From Cylindrospermum sp. NIES-4074 (GTDB taxonomy: Bacteria; Cyanobacteriota; Cyanobacteriia; Cyanobacteriales; Nostocaceae), in the NCBI GenBank assembly GCA_003994795.1, contig AP018271.1:133081-197080 (forward strand): 64,000 bases of DNA, in the 5' to 3' direction. The notes under the pieces were generated by a model. The model ran no database searches. It had not been told where the DNA came from and was given only the letters and a program-made list of their open reading frames with translations. Below, one piece after another: positions 52,576-60,953 of the stretch (the first letter of the stretch is position 1; each line of letters begins with the position of its first letter). The translations under genes were made by a program, and so were the position numbers.

Positions 52576-53549
52576 TAAATTTCTCCTGTATACATTTTAT
52601 ACATTCCCTCAACTTCTTCTCTCACCAACTCCACCAACTCCGGCGGACTCTTCACAACCGCACCTTTGCCATACCACATCACCCACCGCTTCAGGTCATT
52701 AATCCCACGAACACACATTTTCAAAGTCAGCGAACCATCTGAATGCTCCTCAATCACCTGGCTATAATGCCAGCGTCGTTCGCGGATATACGGTGCAGTT
52801 TTCGCGTCAAACCAAATTTCCACATCAAGTTGTTTATCTCCCACCTCATGCTGAAATACGTTTCCTATATATTCTTTGGCATTAAATTGGGGATCGGGCG
52901 TAAAGTGTTCTGGTAATATTTCTAACTTCCTGATGCGGTCTATCCTAAACCAAAGAAACTTTTGGCGATTATGGCAATAGCCAATTAAGTAAAGATTAGT
53001 ACCCCGATAAACGTGTAATAGATAAGGGTCAAGTTTGCGTTCAGAAAGGACATTACGACTCGCAGTATAGTAGGTCATCATTACCCTTTTGTGCAAGCTG
53101 CAAGCGTCTTCTATCTTATGCCAAATATCTGGATCAAGGTCTACTTCTGCTCCCGCACCAAAGAGAATATGCTCTTGTGCCAGTTGTTGGACATTCACCC
53201 AGATCGTCTCCGGTAGACGTTCGCTCAACCGTGCGATCGCACTCTGCAACTGCAACGCATAAGGCGAACCAGCATAAGCCTCTAGCATTCTTGCACCTAC
53301 AGTGAGAGCAAATAGCTCACCTGTAGTCAGAGGAATACTTGGTAAACGCCATTCAGGCTCAGTGTAGTGATGACCCTTTTTTCGATTAAACTCTAAAGGT
53401 GCATTAAAGCGATCACGCAAAAATGCTAGGTCGCTGCGAATAGTTCTCTCACTAACTTCTAGCTCTTGAGCAATGCTTAGAGTCGTTGGTCGTTGTTTAG
53501 TTCTCAGCAATGAATCTATTAGCAATAATCGTTCTAAGTGACGGGACAT
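52575..53549 (-). CDS. WYL-domain transcriptional regulator of the cas operon
   Basis: A 324-residue regulator. An N-terminal winged helix of HTH_11 type occupies residues 8-60 (TLSIAQELEVSERTIRSDLA). A WYL domain lies near 155-225 (VMMTYYTASRNVLSERKLDP, then YRGTNLYLIGYCHNRQKFLW with the Trp-Tyr-Leu-type motif), with a C-terminal WCX-type extension (about 240-320). WYL regulators next to cas genes often repress or activate them in response to bound ligands or nucleic acid. The gene is first in the operon and its stop overlaps the start of cas6 by one base, so it probably controls the whole set of cas genes including itself. Confidence 0.88.
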   Translation of the reverse strand: MSRHLERLLLIDSLLRTKQRPTTLSIAQELEVSERTIRSDLAFLRDRFNAPLEFNRKKGHHYTEPEWRLPSIPLTTGELFALTVGARMLEAYAGSPYALQLQSAIARLSERLPETIWVNVQQLAQEHILFGAGAEVDLDPDIWHKIEDACSLHKRVMMTYYTASRNVLSERKLDPYLLHVYRGTNLYLIGYCHNRQKFLWFRIDRIRKLEILPEHFTPDPQFNAKEYIGNVFQHEVGDKQLDVEIWFDAKTAPYIRERRWHYSQVIEEHSDGSLTLKMCVRGINDLKRWVMWYGKGAVVKSPPELVELVREEVEGMYKMYTGEI

Positions 53550-53679
53550 AAGTTTTCAGCAGATGACTTAACTTATATTAGGGAAAGTACCCGGCAAAAA
53601 CATTTCCGCTTTGAAAAAATACCAGCCAACGATTTATTCAATAGAGCTTTTTCATAAACCTAATCGACCAAATACTTCT

Positions 53680-53898
53680 TCAACAATTCCTTACCCTGTC
53701 CCCTCCCGTCTGCCCAATCTTCTCCATCGCCAAGGGTGACGGATTAGCTCGCCCATTCTCCCACCGATTAACAGTGATCCAAACGACACCTATGTGTGCC
53801 GCAAACTGTTCTTGCGTCAACCCCAGCAAGCCGCGAAGCTCTCGGATTAATTGGCCAATTGTCGGCTGTTTGACTACCAAAGGTTTTTTGATTGTCAT
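53680..53898 (-). CDS. XRE-family HTH protein, probably frameshifted at its C-terminus
   Basis: A 72-residue protein with a clear helix-turn-helix of Cro/C1 type (residues about 15-60: QLIRELRGLLGLTQEQFAAH, then IGVVWITVNRWENGRANPSP). As read it ends GQTGGDRVRNC, but a one-base shift in the adjoining G-run (about 53692-53705) gives a better end, Gln-Gly-Lys-Glu-Leu-Leu-Lys-Lys-Tyr-Leu-Val-Asp, with a stop at 53660. Either the gene carries a recent frameshift or the short form is used. It stands 130 bases upstream of the WYL gene and may regulate it or be a lone plasmid regulator. Confidence 0.7.
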   Translation of the reverse strand: MTIKKPLVVKQPTIGQLIRELRGLLGLTQEQFAAHIGVVWITVNRWENGRANPSPLAMEKIGQTGGDRVRNC

Positions 53899-54347
53899 CT
53901 GCCTTAAGACTTAATTTTTGATATATCACCATAAACAATAGTCATATTCACACCCAATAGCAATCGGTCATCTATTGGGATTTATTTATTATCTGAAAAA
54001 AGAAAATTGATTTATTTATGATTCAATCTAAGTAAATCTGTATAAGTAGTGAAATTCCCATTTCACGCATATATACATATTATTAATATTCTTCTAACAA
54101 ATAAAAATATGCTTGCCGTGGTTAATTCTTAGTACAAGTCACCCATAGTAGGCTATACCGACTTATCCCCACTAATTTAACACTGCAATTGTACGCCTGT
54201 ACTTCCTGAAGTATAGTATTATTAGCTACTAATACTTTGCAGACATCGCCCATCTGCTTATGCCCAAGTTTATAATCAAGAGTGAAAAATTTCGGTAAGT
54301 GCCTTTTGGGCGTGAGCCTTCGGGGGGCGGGTACTTCAAGAGCAGTT
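53899..54347. other. AT-rich stretch without a well-supported gene
   Basis: The right part holds the end of an open minus-strand frame (54122-54514). Its last ~43 residues from an internal Met near 54253 (MGDVCKVLVANNTILQEVQA) look protein-like, but no family is recognised and the frame overlaps a better small ORF. The left part, 53899-54120, is very AT rich and probably holds the promoter of the XRE gene. Confidence 0.4.
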
Positions 54348-54539
54348 TCATCCCCCTTGATAAATCCATTCTCTCCCCACCTTCTCTGCTGCGTCAGGGG
54401 TGTAATAAAGCCTGCGTTCCCCAAATACTGAACCACCAGCACTAATGATGCGGAACTGCCAGCAATGAGCTTCTGTGTAAAACACCAGTAAGATAATGCC
54501 CTGAGTAGCAACAACTAAGTGAATTTTGGTGGTGGACAT
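54348..54539 (-). CDS. Small conserved-looking hypothetical protein
   Basis: A 63-residue frame: MSTTKIHLVVATQGIILLVF at the start, then WQFRIISAGGSVFGERRLYY, and ending EKVGREWIYQGG. The ordered composition and the compact end suggest a real small protein rather than chance, but I do not recognise the family. No Shine-Dalgarno site is obvious. An overlapping frame on the same strand covers 54122-54514 and cannot be excluded. Confidence 0.4.
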   Translation of the reverse strand: MSTTKIHLVVATQGIILLVFYTEAHCWQFRIISAGGSVFGERRLYYTPDAAEKVGREWIYQGG

Positions 54540-54891
54540 AATGCTGTAGAGGTGCGATGGCGTCCCGCCCGCTTTAAGAGCTTTTGAAGTATCCGCTGTT
54601 TCCGGAGGCGATCGCTTATGTACTAAGAACGGAGGGCGTTGCTTCCATTGTCAAGAATAGACTACTATTGGAACTTATCCCTGAAGAGGGAATTGATTTT
54701 GCCTTTGTGTGCAGCGTTAGACACCACCGCTGCAATTAGAAGAGATTTAAACATCCTTTAGTGACTGGGGACTAGGGATTAGGGACTGGGGACTAGGAAA
54801 GAGTTATATCCCAGTACCCAGTACCCAGTACCCTTTTAATCTTCTGGTGAAAAAGTTTCGAGTAATATATAACAAGCACAGGAGAAAAACG
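54540..54891. other. Gene-free stretch with short repeats
   Basis: 352 bases with no supported gene. Near 54764-54798 it has GGGACT/GGGGACTAGGG units in tandem, answered by CCCAGTACCCAGTACCC near 54812-54830. This is a low-complexity inverted arrangement typical of cyanobacterial spacers. AGGAG at 54880-54884 is the ribosome binding site of the next reading frame. Confidence 0.45.
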
Positions 54892-55117
54892 ATGGCATGG
54901 TTTTCTAAACCCAAGACTGACAACGAACTAGGCGAACATTTACCAGATAGCGATGCCCAGCCTTGCACTCTCCAGCGAGGAAATTGGTGCCCGAAATAAG
55001 TCCGAAGCACAAAAAAAGTGCAAAGAAACCGCTGAGGAATATGGTGGCACTGATGCAACGGTATCATCAACAGACCGCCCTGGACGCTGGAATTGCAACT
55101 TCAAGGTATGGCGGTAA
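54892..55117 (+). pseudogene. Small gene with a one-base frameshift
   Basis: The ATG at 54892, seven bases after AGGAG, opens MAWFSKPKTDNELGEHLPDS followed by Asp-Ala. Removing one C from the CCC run near 54951 continues the frame as SLALSSEEIGARNKSEAQKK, then CKETAEEYGGTDATVSSTD, and ends GRWNCNFKVWR at 55117. As given, the frame stops at 55000. The joined protein (about 75 residues) ends two bases before the start of the next gene, as in an operon. Either it is a recent pseudogene, a programmed shift, or a base error. The family is unknown. Confidence 0.55.
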
Positions 55118-55119
55118 CT

Positions 55120-55545
55120 ATGGATAACTTCAAAGCACGACTTTTGTCCGCCTGGGAAGGAGATCCTCCAAGAATCGAGGTTATGTCCTACCCCTTCCCT
55201 AACGCTCCCCATCTCCCCCTTTCAGGTGGTGGATGCACCAGTCTACCTCTGGAGAAATTCCTGGCTGAACTCGAAAACGACAAAAAAAACGAAACAGGGT
55301 ATTATTTCGCCTACGTGATGAATGGGTGCAAAGAAGAAGCTGATACCTACTTCCTAGAAGGATGGGAAGTGTACAGCAGCCCCCAAAGCTGTTATGAAGC
55401 ATTAGTGATTCTGTACTATTCAGCCGTTAACCCTTACGCTACGCTGCTCAAATACATGGGCAAGGAAATGGCAGATGAGTACCTACAAGCTACCGCTGAA
55501 TCTCTGAACACCCTGGTATCAACAGAATTCGTGAAAGTTGTTTGA
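55120..55545 (+). CDS. Hypothetical acidic protein
   Basis: From the ATG at 55120 (MDNFKARLLSAWEGDPPRIE) the protein has about 141 residues. It is acidic and globular-looking with no signal peptide, and contains FLAELENDKKNETGYYFAYV and CYEALVILYYSAVNPYATLL. I do not recognise the family. An upstream ATG at 55093 is in frame, but it overlaps the preceding short gene, so 55120 is preferred because it directly follows that gene's stop. Together they look like a two-gene operon. Its 3' end overlaps the tail of the convergent small membrane protein gene. Confidence 0.55.
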   Translation: MDNFKARLLSAWEGDPPRIEVMSYPFPNAPHLPLSGGGCTSLPLEKFLAELENDKKNETGYYFAYVMNGCKEEADTYFLEGWEVYSSPQSCYEALVILYYSAVNPYATLLKYMGKEMADEYLQATAESLNTLVSTEFVKVV

Positions 55546-55733
55546 CGGAAAAAATTCACTATTGTATCGCCTGCTGTAGCGTTGATAAAACTGGCAACTG
55601 TAACCAGTACTGTATTAATAATTACTGCCGCTAATCCCAAAGGTGCTATTAACAAGATAATTAGAGTGATGCTACCGTTGAGTAAGGCTACGCCAAGATT
55701 ACGGACTAATGCAGCACGGGAAGAAATGTACAT
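55434..55733 (-). CDS. csx18: Candidate Csx18 (CRISPR-associated small membrane protein)
   Basis: A 99-residue frame whose first 62 residues, MYISSRAALVRNLGVALLNG then ITLIILLIAPLGLAAVIINT and VLVTVASFINATAGDTIVNF, form two membrane helices. The wording matches my recollection of Csx18, a small membrane protein found beside type III CRISPR arrays in cyanobacteria. The last ~35 residues run antisense to the convergent gene at 55120-55545 and may not be native. The gene reads away from array 2, whose leader starts just to its right. If Csx18 is right, it belongs with the Cmr operon and may be a membrane-linked accessory; its function is unknown. Confidence 0.5.
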   Translation of the reverse strand: MYISSRAALVRNLGVALLNGSITLIILLIAPLGLAAVIINTVLVTVASFINATAGDTIVNFFRQTTFTNSVDTRVFRDSAVACRYSSAISLPMYLSSVA

Positions 55734-55799
55734 ATGTGTGATGGTTGATGCTATTTGTAGATTTGCTCTGTTTTTTAAGGTAGTGGGTGCCTAAAAATT

Positions 55800-56031
55800 T
55801 TGCTAGTCTTTTCATGCGAATGACAAATTTACAATGTTTTCCTTATCTCTCTGCGGTAGGGTCGGCAAAATCCGGGAGTGCTTATTATCTCGTTAACCCC
55901 GCCGATGCCTTCTGGTGAAAGGGTTTCATCGTTTTTCTGGCTCTAACTGGCTCATATAAATCCTGTGAACATAGACCCTGCCGCAAATGGCAGCTGGACA
56001 TTAGGCACAATCTGGGTTTAAGGTAAGAGGG
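55800..56031 (+). promoter_or_regulatory. Leader region of CRISPR array 2
   Basis: 232 bases without a gene directly before the first repeat. The far end of the array carries the degenerate repeat, so transcription should start here on the plus strand. The stretch CTAACTGGCTCATATAAATC (about 55946-55965) could contain a -10 region. The csx18-like gene starts just to the left, reading the other way. Confidence 0.55.
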
Positions 56032-56813
56032 GTCACTTCTATTCTGAGAAGTGGAATTAATGGAAACTGCCTTTGCAACTTGTTTTGCGATTAGAAGGTT
56101 CGCCGATAGCAGTCACTTCTATTCTGAGAAGTGGAATTAATGGAAACTGGTCGGGCTGACTGCGCCCCTCGCACCAGTAGCCTGCTCAGAAGTCACTTCT
56201 ATTCTGAGAAGTGGAATTAATGGAAACTCACCGGCGTCGCGCGGGATGCGGGTGGCCGTCTGGTCACTTCTATTCTGAGAAGTGGAATTAATGGAAACTT
56301 GATAGCCTTTATCGGCTAAACACAACTGAGAATCATGAAGTCACTTCTATTCTGAGAAGTGGAATTAATGGAAACAATCTCCACTGTGCAGCCATCGCCA
56401 TACAGACAACGACAGCACGTCACTTCTATTCTGAGAAGTGGAATTAATGGAAACGGATTAGCTACAATTGGTTGCCCATCGTAGAACCACGTCACTTCTA
56501 TTCTGAGAAGTGGAATTAATGGAAACGACTCAGTTGCCGTGAGTGCTGCAAGGTATTGCAGTGTCACTTCTATTCTGAGAAGTGGAATTAATGGAAACTC
56601 ATTTTCCTCAGTTAAAAACCGTCTTGCGCGTACTGTCACTTCTATTCTGAGAAGTGGAATTAATGGAAACTATACATTCCCTCACCAAGGGGTGGAGCGG
56701 AAACAGCGCTAGTCACTTCTATTCTGAGAAGTGGAATTAATGGAAACCACATACCCCAATTCTGCAAACGCTTCGATGATGAGGTCACTTCTATTCTGAG
56801 AAGTGGAATTAAT
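56032..56813 (+). CRISPR. CRISPR array 2: 11 repeats of 36 bases, 10 spacers
   Basis: The repeat starts GTCACTTCTATTCTGAG and ends TTAATGGAAAC. Starts are 56032, 56112, 56192, 56263, 56340, 56419, 56491, 56563, 56635, 56712 and 56784. Spacers are 35-44 bases, longer and more variable than in array 1, as is usual for type III. The last copy loses the GGAAAC end, marking the distal terminus and giving transcription on the plus strand. CACTTCT and AGAAGTG form a 7-bp hairpin stem. The GGAAAC end is typical of type III-linked repeats. The array lies between the csx18-like gene and the kinase-WYL gene, and the Cmr operon follows, so it most likely feeds the type III-B complex. Confidence 0.95.
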
Positions 56814-56819
56814 CAAAAT

Positions 56820-56852
56820 AAAAAGGTCGGATGTTAACATTCCGACCTTTTT
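56820..56852. terminator. Bidirectional rho-independent terminator
   Basis: AAAAAGGTCGGA, a 9-base loop, then TCCGACCTTTTT: a perfect 12-bp stem with a T-run on either strand. It lies seven bases after array 2 and about 36 bases before the end of the convergent kinase-WYL gene, so it can end both transcripts. Confidence 0.85.
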
Positions 56853-56887
56853 AAATAACCATTAAATATAGTTTAAATATTTACTTA

Positions 56888-59083
56888 CTACTTGCTATAA
56901 ACCTCAACAATCTCCTCACCTATTCCCCTAACCTTAACTACTAACTCTTCTGGCTGTAACACCCTTAAACCTCCTCCAAACCCAACAATCCATCGAATAA
57001 ATTCCACATCACCCAAACACCATTTAGGCAACACTACCCGAAAGCGATTGGGGAAGTTTTTATCTCCAGTTTTATTGAGACAGAAAATCGACTTGGAAGA
57101 ACTTAACTTTCCTCCAAATACAGGCGGAGACATCTTCATTTGCTGTGCAGGAAATCTCTTAGTCCCCTCAGCAATAAATCTAAATATTTGATCATTAACC
57201 CATAGTTCTACTGTCACACAAACTTGAGATCGCTTTTCTTTGTCCTCACTCAGAAACTGAAGCTGGTCACTAGCACTGTACCCCAAAAAAATCCCCGCAC
57301 CAGCAGCAGAGAGTTTCTGCAATTTCTGCAATGACTTTTCTTGTTCCTGCCGTGAACGCACTCTCCCTTGAGGCCGACCGATAAACAATCTATCCAAGCG
57401 TTCAAATCGGAACAACCCCGCATACTTTCCACCTTCACACTCATAACCCAAATACCACGCAGTGTTACAAAACACTATTTGCAAGGGATATGCTAAAAAG
57501 AACCCTTCCTCATCAAGCGCAAACTTACCGCCACCAGGAAAGCGATTTAACTCTAGCAGTTGTCCATTAGCGATCGCCTCTTCTAATTGCTGTAAATTGC
57601 TAGAAAGCGCCTCTGGTGGTAAAAAAGCCGAGTCAATCATACTGCGATTGGCGATCGCTCTTACCGGATACACGTTACTCACTCCTAACTTACTCTGTGC
57701 CATCCGCACTGCAAAAGTCTCATAAATTTCCAGCGCTACAGGATCATCAAAGCTTTTCGCTTGGGACTGAAGGACACCAAACACTTTGATTAATTCATGT
57801 TGTGACAAAATCCCTGTCCCCGCAAAGTAGCCATTTCTGAGGGGAAATTCAGGCAAGATTTTATATGGTTTCAGAACCTTTTCAATGTCTTTGCGGACAG
57901 TATCTAGCCCATCATCGTCGATAATCCCATTATTTTTAAGTGCAGACACAAGAGTTTTTAAGCTTCCCTTTCCCGAATCTTGCAAAAACGGGTGGTGTAG
58001 AATCAAGCCAATTGTCTGTATCAACCGCTGGAATGTGCCTAAGTCAGAATAGGCGTGGGTGACAACAGAAAATGGCGCAATAGAGTCATGGGGAGACGGG
58101 GAACTCGCAACCCCCAGAAAGTGAGAATTAGGGATAGTGTTGGCGCCAATGAGACTATTTTGTTCTAACCAGAGTAAATCAGATGCGATCGCCTGAGCAT
58201 CAGCATAGATATTCCCGCACAATTTACCCATAAAGGCGTTCACTTCCGCCGCCGCACTAGTAAACTGAGGAACGTTACCCAAAATGCTTTCTAGCAGACT
58301 AGGCTGGCTTGCTTGCAGATTACCGATTCCTGGGTAGCGAATTATCAGGGAAATCAGATGCATTAAGCGTTCAAAGTCCAGCAGCTTACTGTAAGAGTGT
58401 AAAGTGATGTGGCGGTTGCGGTTGGCGCGGTTGATGAGGGTACGAGAAAGCTGTTGGGTTGAAATTTGTTGAATGTCAAACTTGGGGGAAGTAACATCAA
58501 TTGCTTTGACTGCCGTAAACCCTTCTGCTGCAATTGGTGGAAAGTCTTGCAGAGACTTGTGCATATTCTCAATTACGGAGTCTGCAACCTGGCGGGGGCG
58601 TTGTTGGTTCCACAGCTTGCAAGTTGCCAGGGGAGTTTGCAAGTACCACCCCATCCACAGAACTGGATTTGTCAAAGATGAATTTAACTTTTGCAACAAA
58701 TCCATCCGCCACGGCCGTTTGGCATTGGTAGCGTCATAGATTACAGTATCACCTTGTGCGATCGCCTCCGCTATCTCAGAGATAACTTTTGACTCAATCT
58801 GACTCCACTCACCCTGGATAGTTGCGTTGCCGTAGAGTTGTTGACGAATAGCGTCAGTAGAGACAACACGATAATTCCCCAGTTTGGCTAACTCGGCAGC
58901 GAGGCTGGATTTCCCACTACCAGGGATACCAATGAGAAAGTGACAGATAGGAGGGGTTGGCATTTTCTTTACATACTCACTCAGGCTGATTTTTTTGTAT
59001 CCTCTTTTAGACTTAAAATCTAGTCCTGTCAAGCGAATCACGAATTTATCACTACTTTTTTCTATAAATTTCGTCATTCGCAT
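56888..59083 (-). CDS. P-loop kinase-WYL fusion, CRISPR-neighbour regulator
   Basis: A 731-residue protein joining an N-terminal P-loop kinase/AAA_33 domain to a C-terminal WYL domain. The kinase part has Walker A GIPGSGKS at 52-59, STDAIRQQLYG near 76 and VIYDATNAKRPWR near 114, typical of polynucleotide kinase or zeta-toxin-like P-loop enzymes. A helical middle follows (about 220-500). The WYL part (about 515-580: LAYPLQIVFCNTAWYLGYEC, then GGKYAGLFRFERLDRLFIGR) suggests ligand or nucleic-acid sensing. No helix-turn-helix is visible. It lies between array 2 and the divergent Cmr operon, so it may act on crRNA ends or regulate the locus. The start could be the Met at 58963, directly before the kinase domain. 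Confidence 0.75.
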   Translation of the reverse strand: MRMTKFIEKSSDKFVIRLTGLDFKSKRGYKKISLSEYVKKMPTPPICHFLIGIPGSGKSSLAAELAKLGNYRVVSTDAIRQQLYGNATIQGEWSQIESKVISEIAEAIAQGDTVIYDATNAKRPWRMDLLQKLNSSLTNPVLWMGWYLQTPLATCKLWNQQRPRQVADSVIENMHKSLQDFPPIAAEGFTAVKAIDVTSPKFDIQQISTQQLSRTLINRANRNRHITLHSYSKLLDFERLMHLISLIIRYPGIGNLQASQPSLLESILGNVPQFTSAAAEVNAFMGKLCGNIYADAQAIASDLLWLEQNSLIGANTIPNSHFLGVASSPSPHDSIAPFSVVTHAYSDLGTFQRLIQTIGLILHHPFLQDSGKGSLKTLVSALKNNGIIDDDGLDTVRKDIEKVLKPYKILPEFPLRNGYFAGTGILSQHELIKVFGVLQSQAKSFDDPVALEIYETFAVRMAQSKLGVSNVYPVRAIANRSMIDSAFLPPEALSSNLQQLEEAIANGQLLELNRFPGGGKFALDEEGFFLAYPLQIVFCNTAWYLGYECEGGKYAGLFRFERLDRLFIGRPQGRVRSRQEQEKSLQKLQKLSAAGAGIFLGYSASDQLQFLSEDKEKRSQVCVTVELWVNDQIFRFIAEGTKRFPAQQMKMSPPVFGGKLSSSKSIFCLNKTGDKNFPNRFRVVLPKWCLGDVEFIRWIVGFGGGLRVLQPEELVVKVRGIGEEIVEVYSK

Positions 59084-59342
59084 GAATAGCAGTTTACAAC
59101 TCTCAGATTGCAGCTAAGATAAAAGCACAACATAAATCTGCAAAATTTTACACAGTGAAAAATCTAGAAGTTTTCTCAGCATACTGCTTACTGTGTAGGC
59201 GAGAGCAGGATTTCCGACCCTTGAATTTAGTCATGAACCACCCAACCCGCTGCTAGGTAACAAGCAATTGTTACAAAGTATTTTTCTTTCTCAAAAGCAA
59301 AATTAAAATGTGTATTTTGATAACCTACTGTATAAACAAAAT

Positions 59343-60953
59343 ATGAATAAAACAAATATATATACTAGTATCACCTTTGCGCCAGTTCAAGGCTTTATCG
59401 AGAAATCCCGCAAACTCCGCGACTTGTACGGTGCATCTTTGATTCTTTCCTACCTGAGTCAGCGGTTAGTAAAAGAGTTTCATAAACCACCAGAACTAGA
59501 AGTAATTTCTCCAGCAAGTCATAATTTGCAGAAAGGGATGCCTAATCGGATTCTGATTAAAGGAGAAGTGAGTAAAGGTGATGCAGAGATAATCTTACTT
59601 TCTGCCTGGAAGAATATTTTGCAAGTTTGTCGGACTTGGGTTGAGAGGAAATTACCCGATTATGAATACCACTGGGAACGGGAGTGGACGCTTTGGGGTT
59701 CTCACACCTGGGAAGTATTTCAAGGAAGTGGCCACAGCATCAAAGCAGCGATGGATGATTTGGAGACTCGGAAACTGTCTCGTGCTTGGAGTGCGGTTAA
59801 CTGGATTGGTGAGAGTTCTAGCTTGACGGGTACGGATGCGATCGCATTTCCCGGACTAGGTGCACAAACTCGTAATCCTAAAAATATGAACTATCACTCA
59901 GAAAATGATAGCATTAAAGGCTTTTATACACAACTTGCCAGAAAATTAGATAATTGTCCACCTGAGAAAGAACCAGAAGGTAAATATATTGCCCCTAACG
60001 AAAAACTGAGCATTCCTGAATTAGTAAAACGTCTAATTACCTTACCAGAAATAGCAGATTTAATTAGCGAAACCAGACCAGATAATCAACCATTAGAAAA
60101 ACTCAAACGATTTCAAGAAATTGAACGCAAACCCCAACCAAATAAAAAAAAGCCTGGACAATGGACAGGTTGGTTTATGGGAGATGGTGACAAAGTTGGA
60201 GACCATTTAAAGAAAATAGCAGATGAAAATCATAGCGATAGAAAAATTGAAACATTTAGTGAAGCGATGCGAAAATGGGGAGAAGAATTTGAACAAAATT
60301 TTCCTGAAGACTTAGGTAGAGTAGTTTATGCAGGTGGTGATGATTTTTTAGGCATAATTTACAGCAAAAATCCTGCCGAACCGATTCAACCATTAACAGC
60401 ATATCAATGGTTAAGGGCATTAAATGATAAATGGCAAGAACATCAACAACCTATTACTGTAAGTGTTGGTTTTGTCTGGGTTGCTGGTAGTGTACCCCAG
60501 CGAGACGTATTACAACATTGTCGAGAAGCTGAGAAGTTAGCCAAATCTTCAGGACGGAACCGAGTCACAATTCGAGTAGTTTTTAATAGTGGTCAATATG
60601 TGCAGTGGACTTGTCCCTGGGATTATTTGGATATTTTAACGAAGTATCGAGATAGAGAAAGAAAATCTAACTGGAGTCATGTCTATCAAGACTTAGCACA
60701 TTTAGAATCTCGACGAACATTTAAGATTGAAAATGCCAGAGAAGCCTATATTGTCAAAAAATCAGCAATTGAGTTTTTTGAGCTTTACTTCCCAGGAGAA
60801 GGACAGAAATTACTAGACGATAAAGATGACAAATTGGCAAAGCATCTGGCTGGTTTTAGTGACAATGATGATGCAATAGATAGAGCAAAAGCCATAATTG
60901 ATTGGATGACAGATTTAATTCAAGTAGGTTGGCATTTATGTTCAAATACCTAA
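59343..60953 (+). CDS. cmr2: Cas10/Cmr2, type III-B, without HD domain
   Basis: From the ATG at 59343 a ~536-residue Cas10. It begins directly with the palm entry TFAPVQGFIEKSRKLRDLYG and has no HD nuclease domain, which usually precedes this point in Cmr2. The cyclase motif YAGGDDFLGIIY is intact near residue 332, and the second palm part includes AEKLAKSSGRNRVTIRVVF near 400-420. GGDD enzymes make cyclic oligoadenylates when target RNA is bound. It should therefore signal but not cut ssDNA by an HD site. An in-frame GTG at 59310 is possible but adds AT-rich residues not typical of the family. It is the first gene of the operon. Confidence 0.88.
   Translation: MNKTNIYTSITFAPVQGFIEKSRKLRDLYGASLILSYLSQRLVKEFHKPPELEVISPASHNLQKGMPNRILIKGEVSKGDAEIILLSAWKNILQVCRTWVERKLPDYEYHWEREWTLWGSHTWEVFQGSGHSIKAAMDDLETRKLSRAWSAVNWIGESSSLTGTDAIAFPGLGAQTRNPKNMNYHSENDSIKGFYTQLARKLDNCPPEKEPEGKYIAPNEKLSIPELVKRLITLPEIADLISETRPDNQPLEKLKRFQEIERKPQPNKKKPGQWTGWFMGDGDKVGDHLKKIADENHSDRKIETFSEAMRKWGEEFEQNFPEDLGRVVYAGGDDFLGIIYSKNPAEPIQPLTAYQWLRALNDKWQEHQQPITVSVGFVWVAGSVPQRDVLQHCREAEKLAKSSGRNRVTIRVVFNSGQYVQWTCPWDYLDILTKYRDRERKSNWSHVYQDLAHLESRRTFKIENAREAYIVKKSAIEFFELYFPGEGQKLLDDKDDKLAKHLAGFSDNDDAIDRAKAIIDWMTDLIQVGWHLCSNT

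Noticed and set aside
42686-53549. CRISPR-associated transposon (type I-B Tn7-like)
   Set aside because: No tnsA, tnsB, tnsC or tniQ is present, and an intact cas3 with HD and helicase motifs indicates a normal interference system.
54122-54514. 130-residue minus-strand frame
   Set aside because: It overlaps a more natural 63-residue frame, contains translated GC-rich linker-like DNA in the middle, and no family is recognised. Only its last 43 residues look protein-like.
56137-56639. Open frames in CRISPR array 2 with repeating Pro-Leu-Ile-Pro-Leu-Leu-Arg
   Set aside because: Translated CRISPR repeats, not genes.
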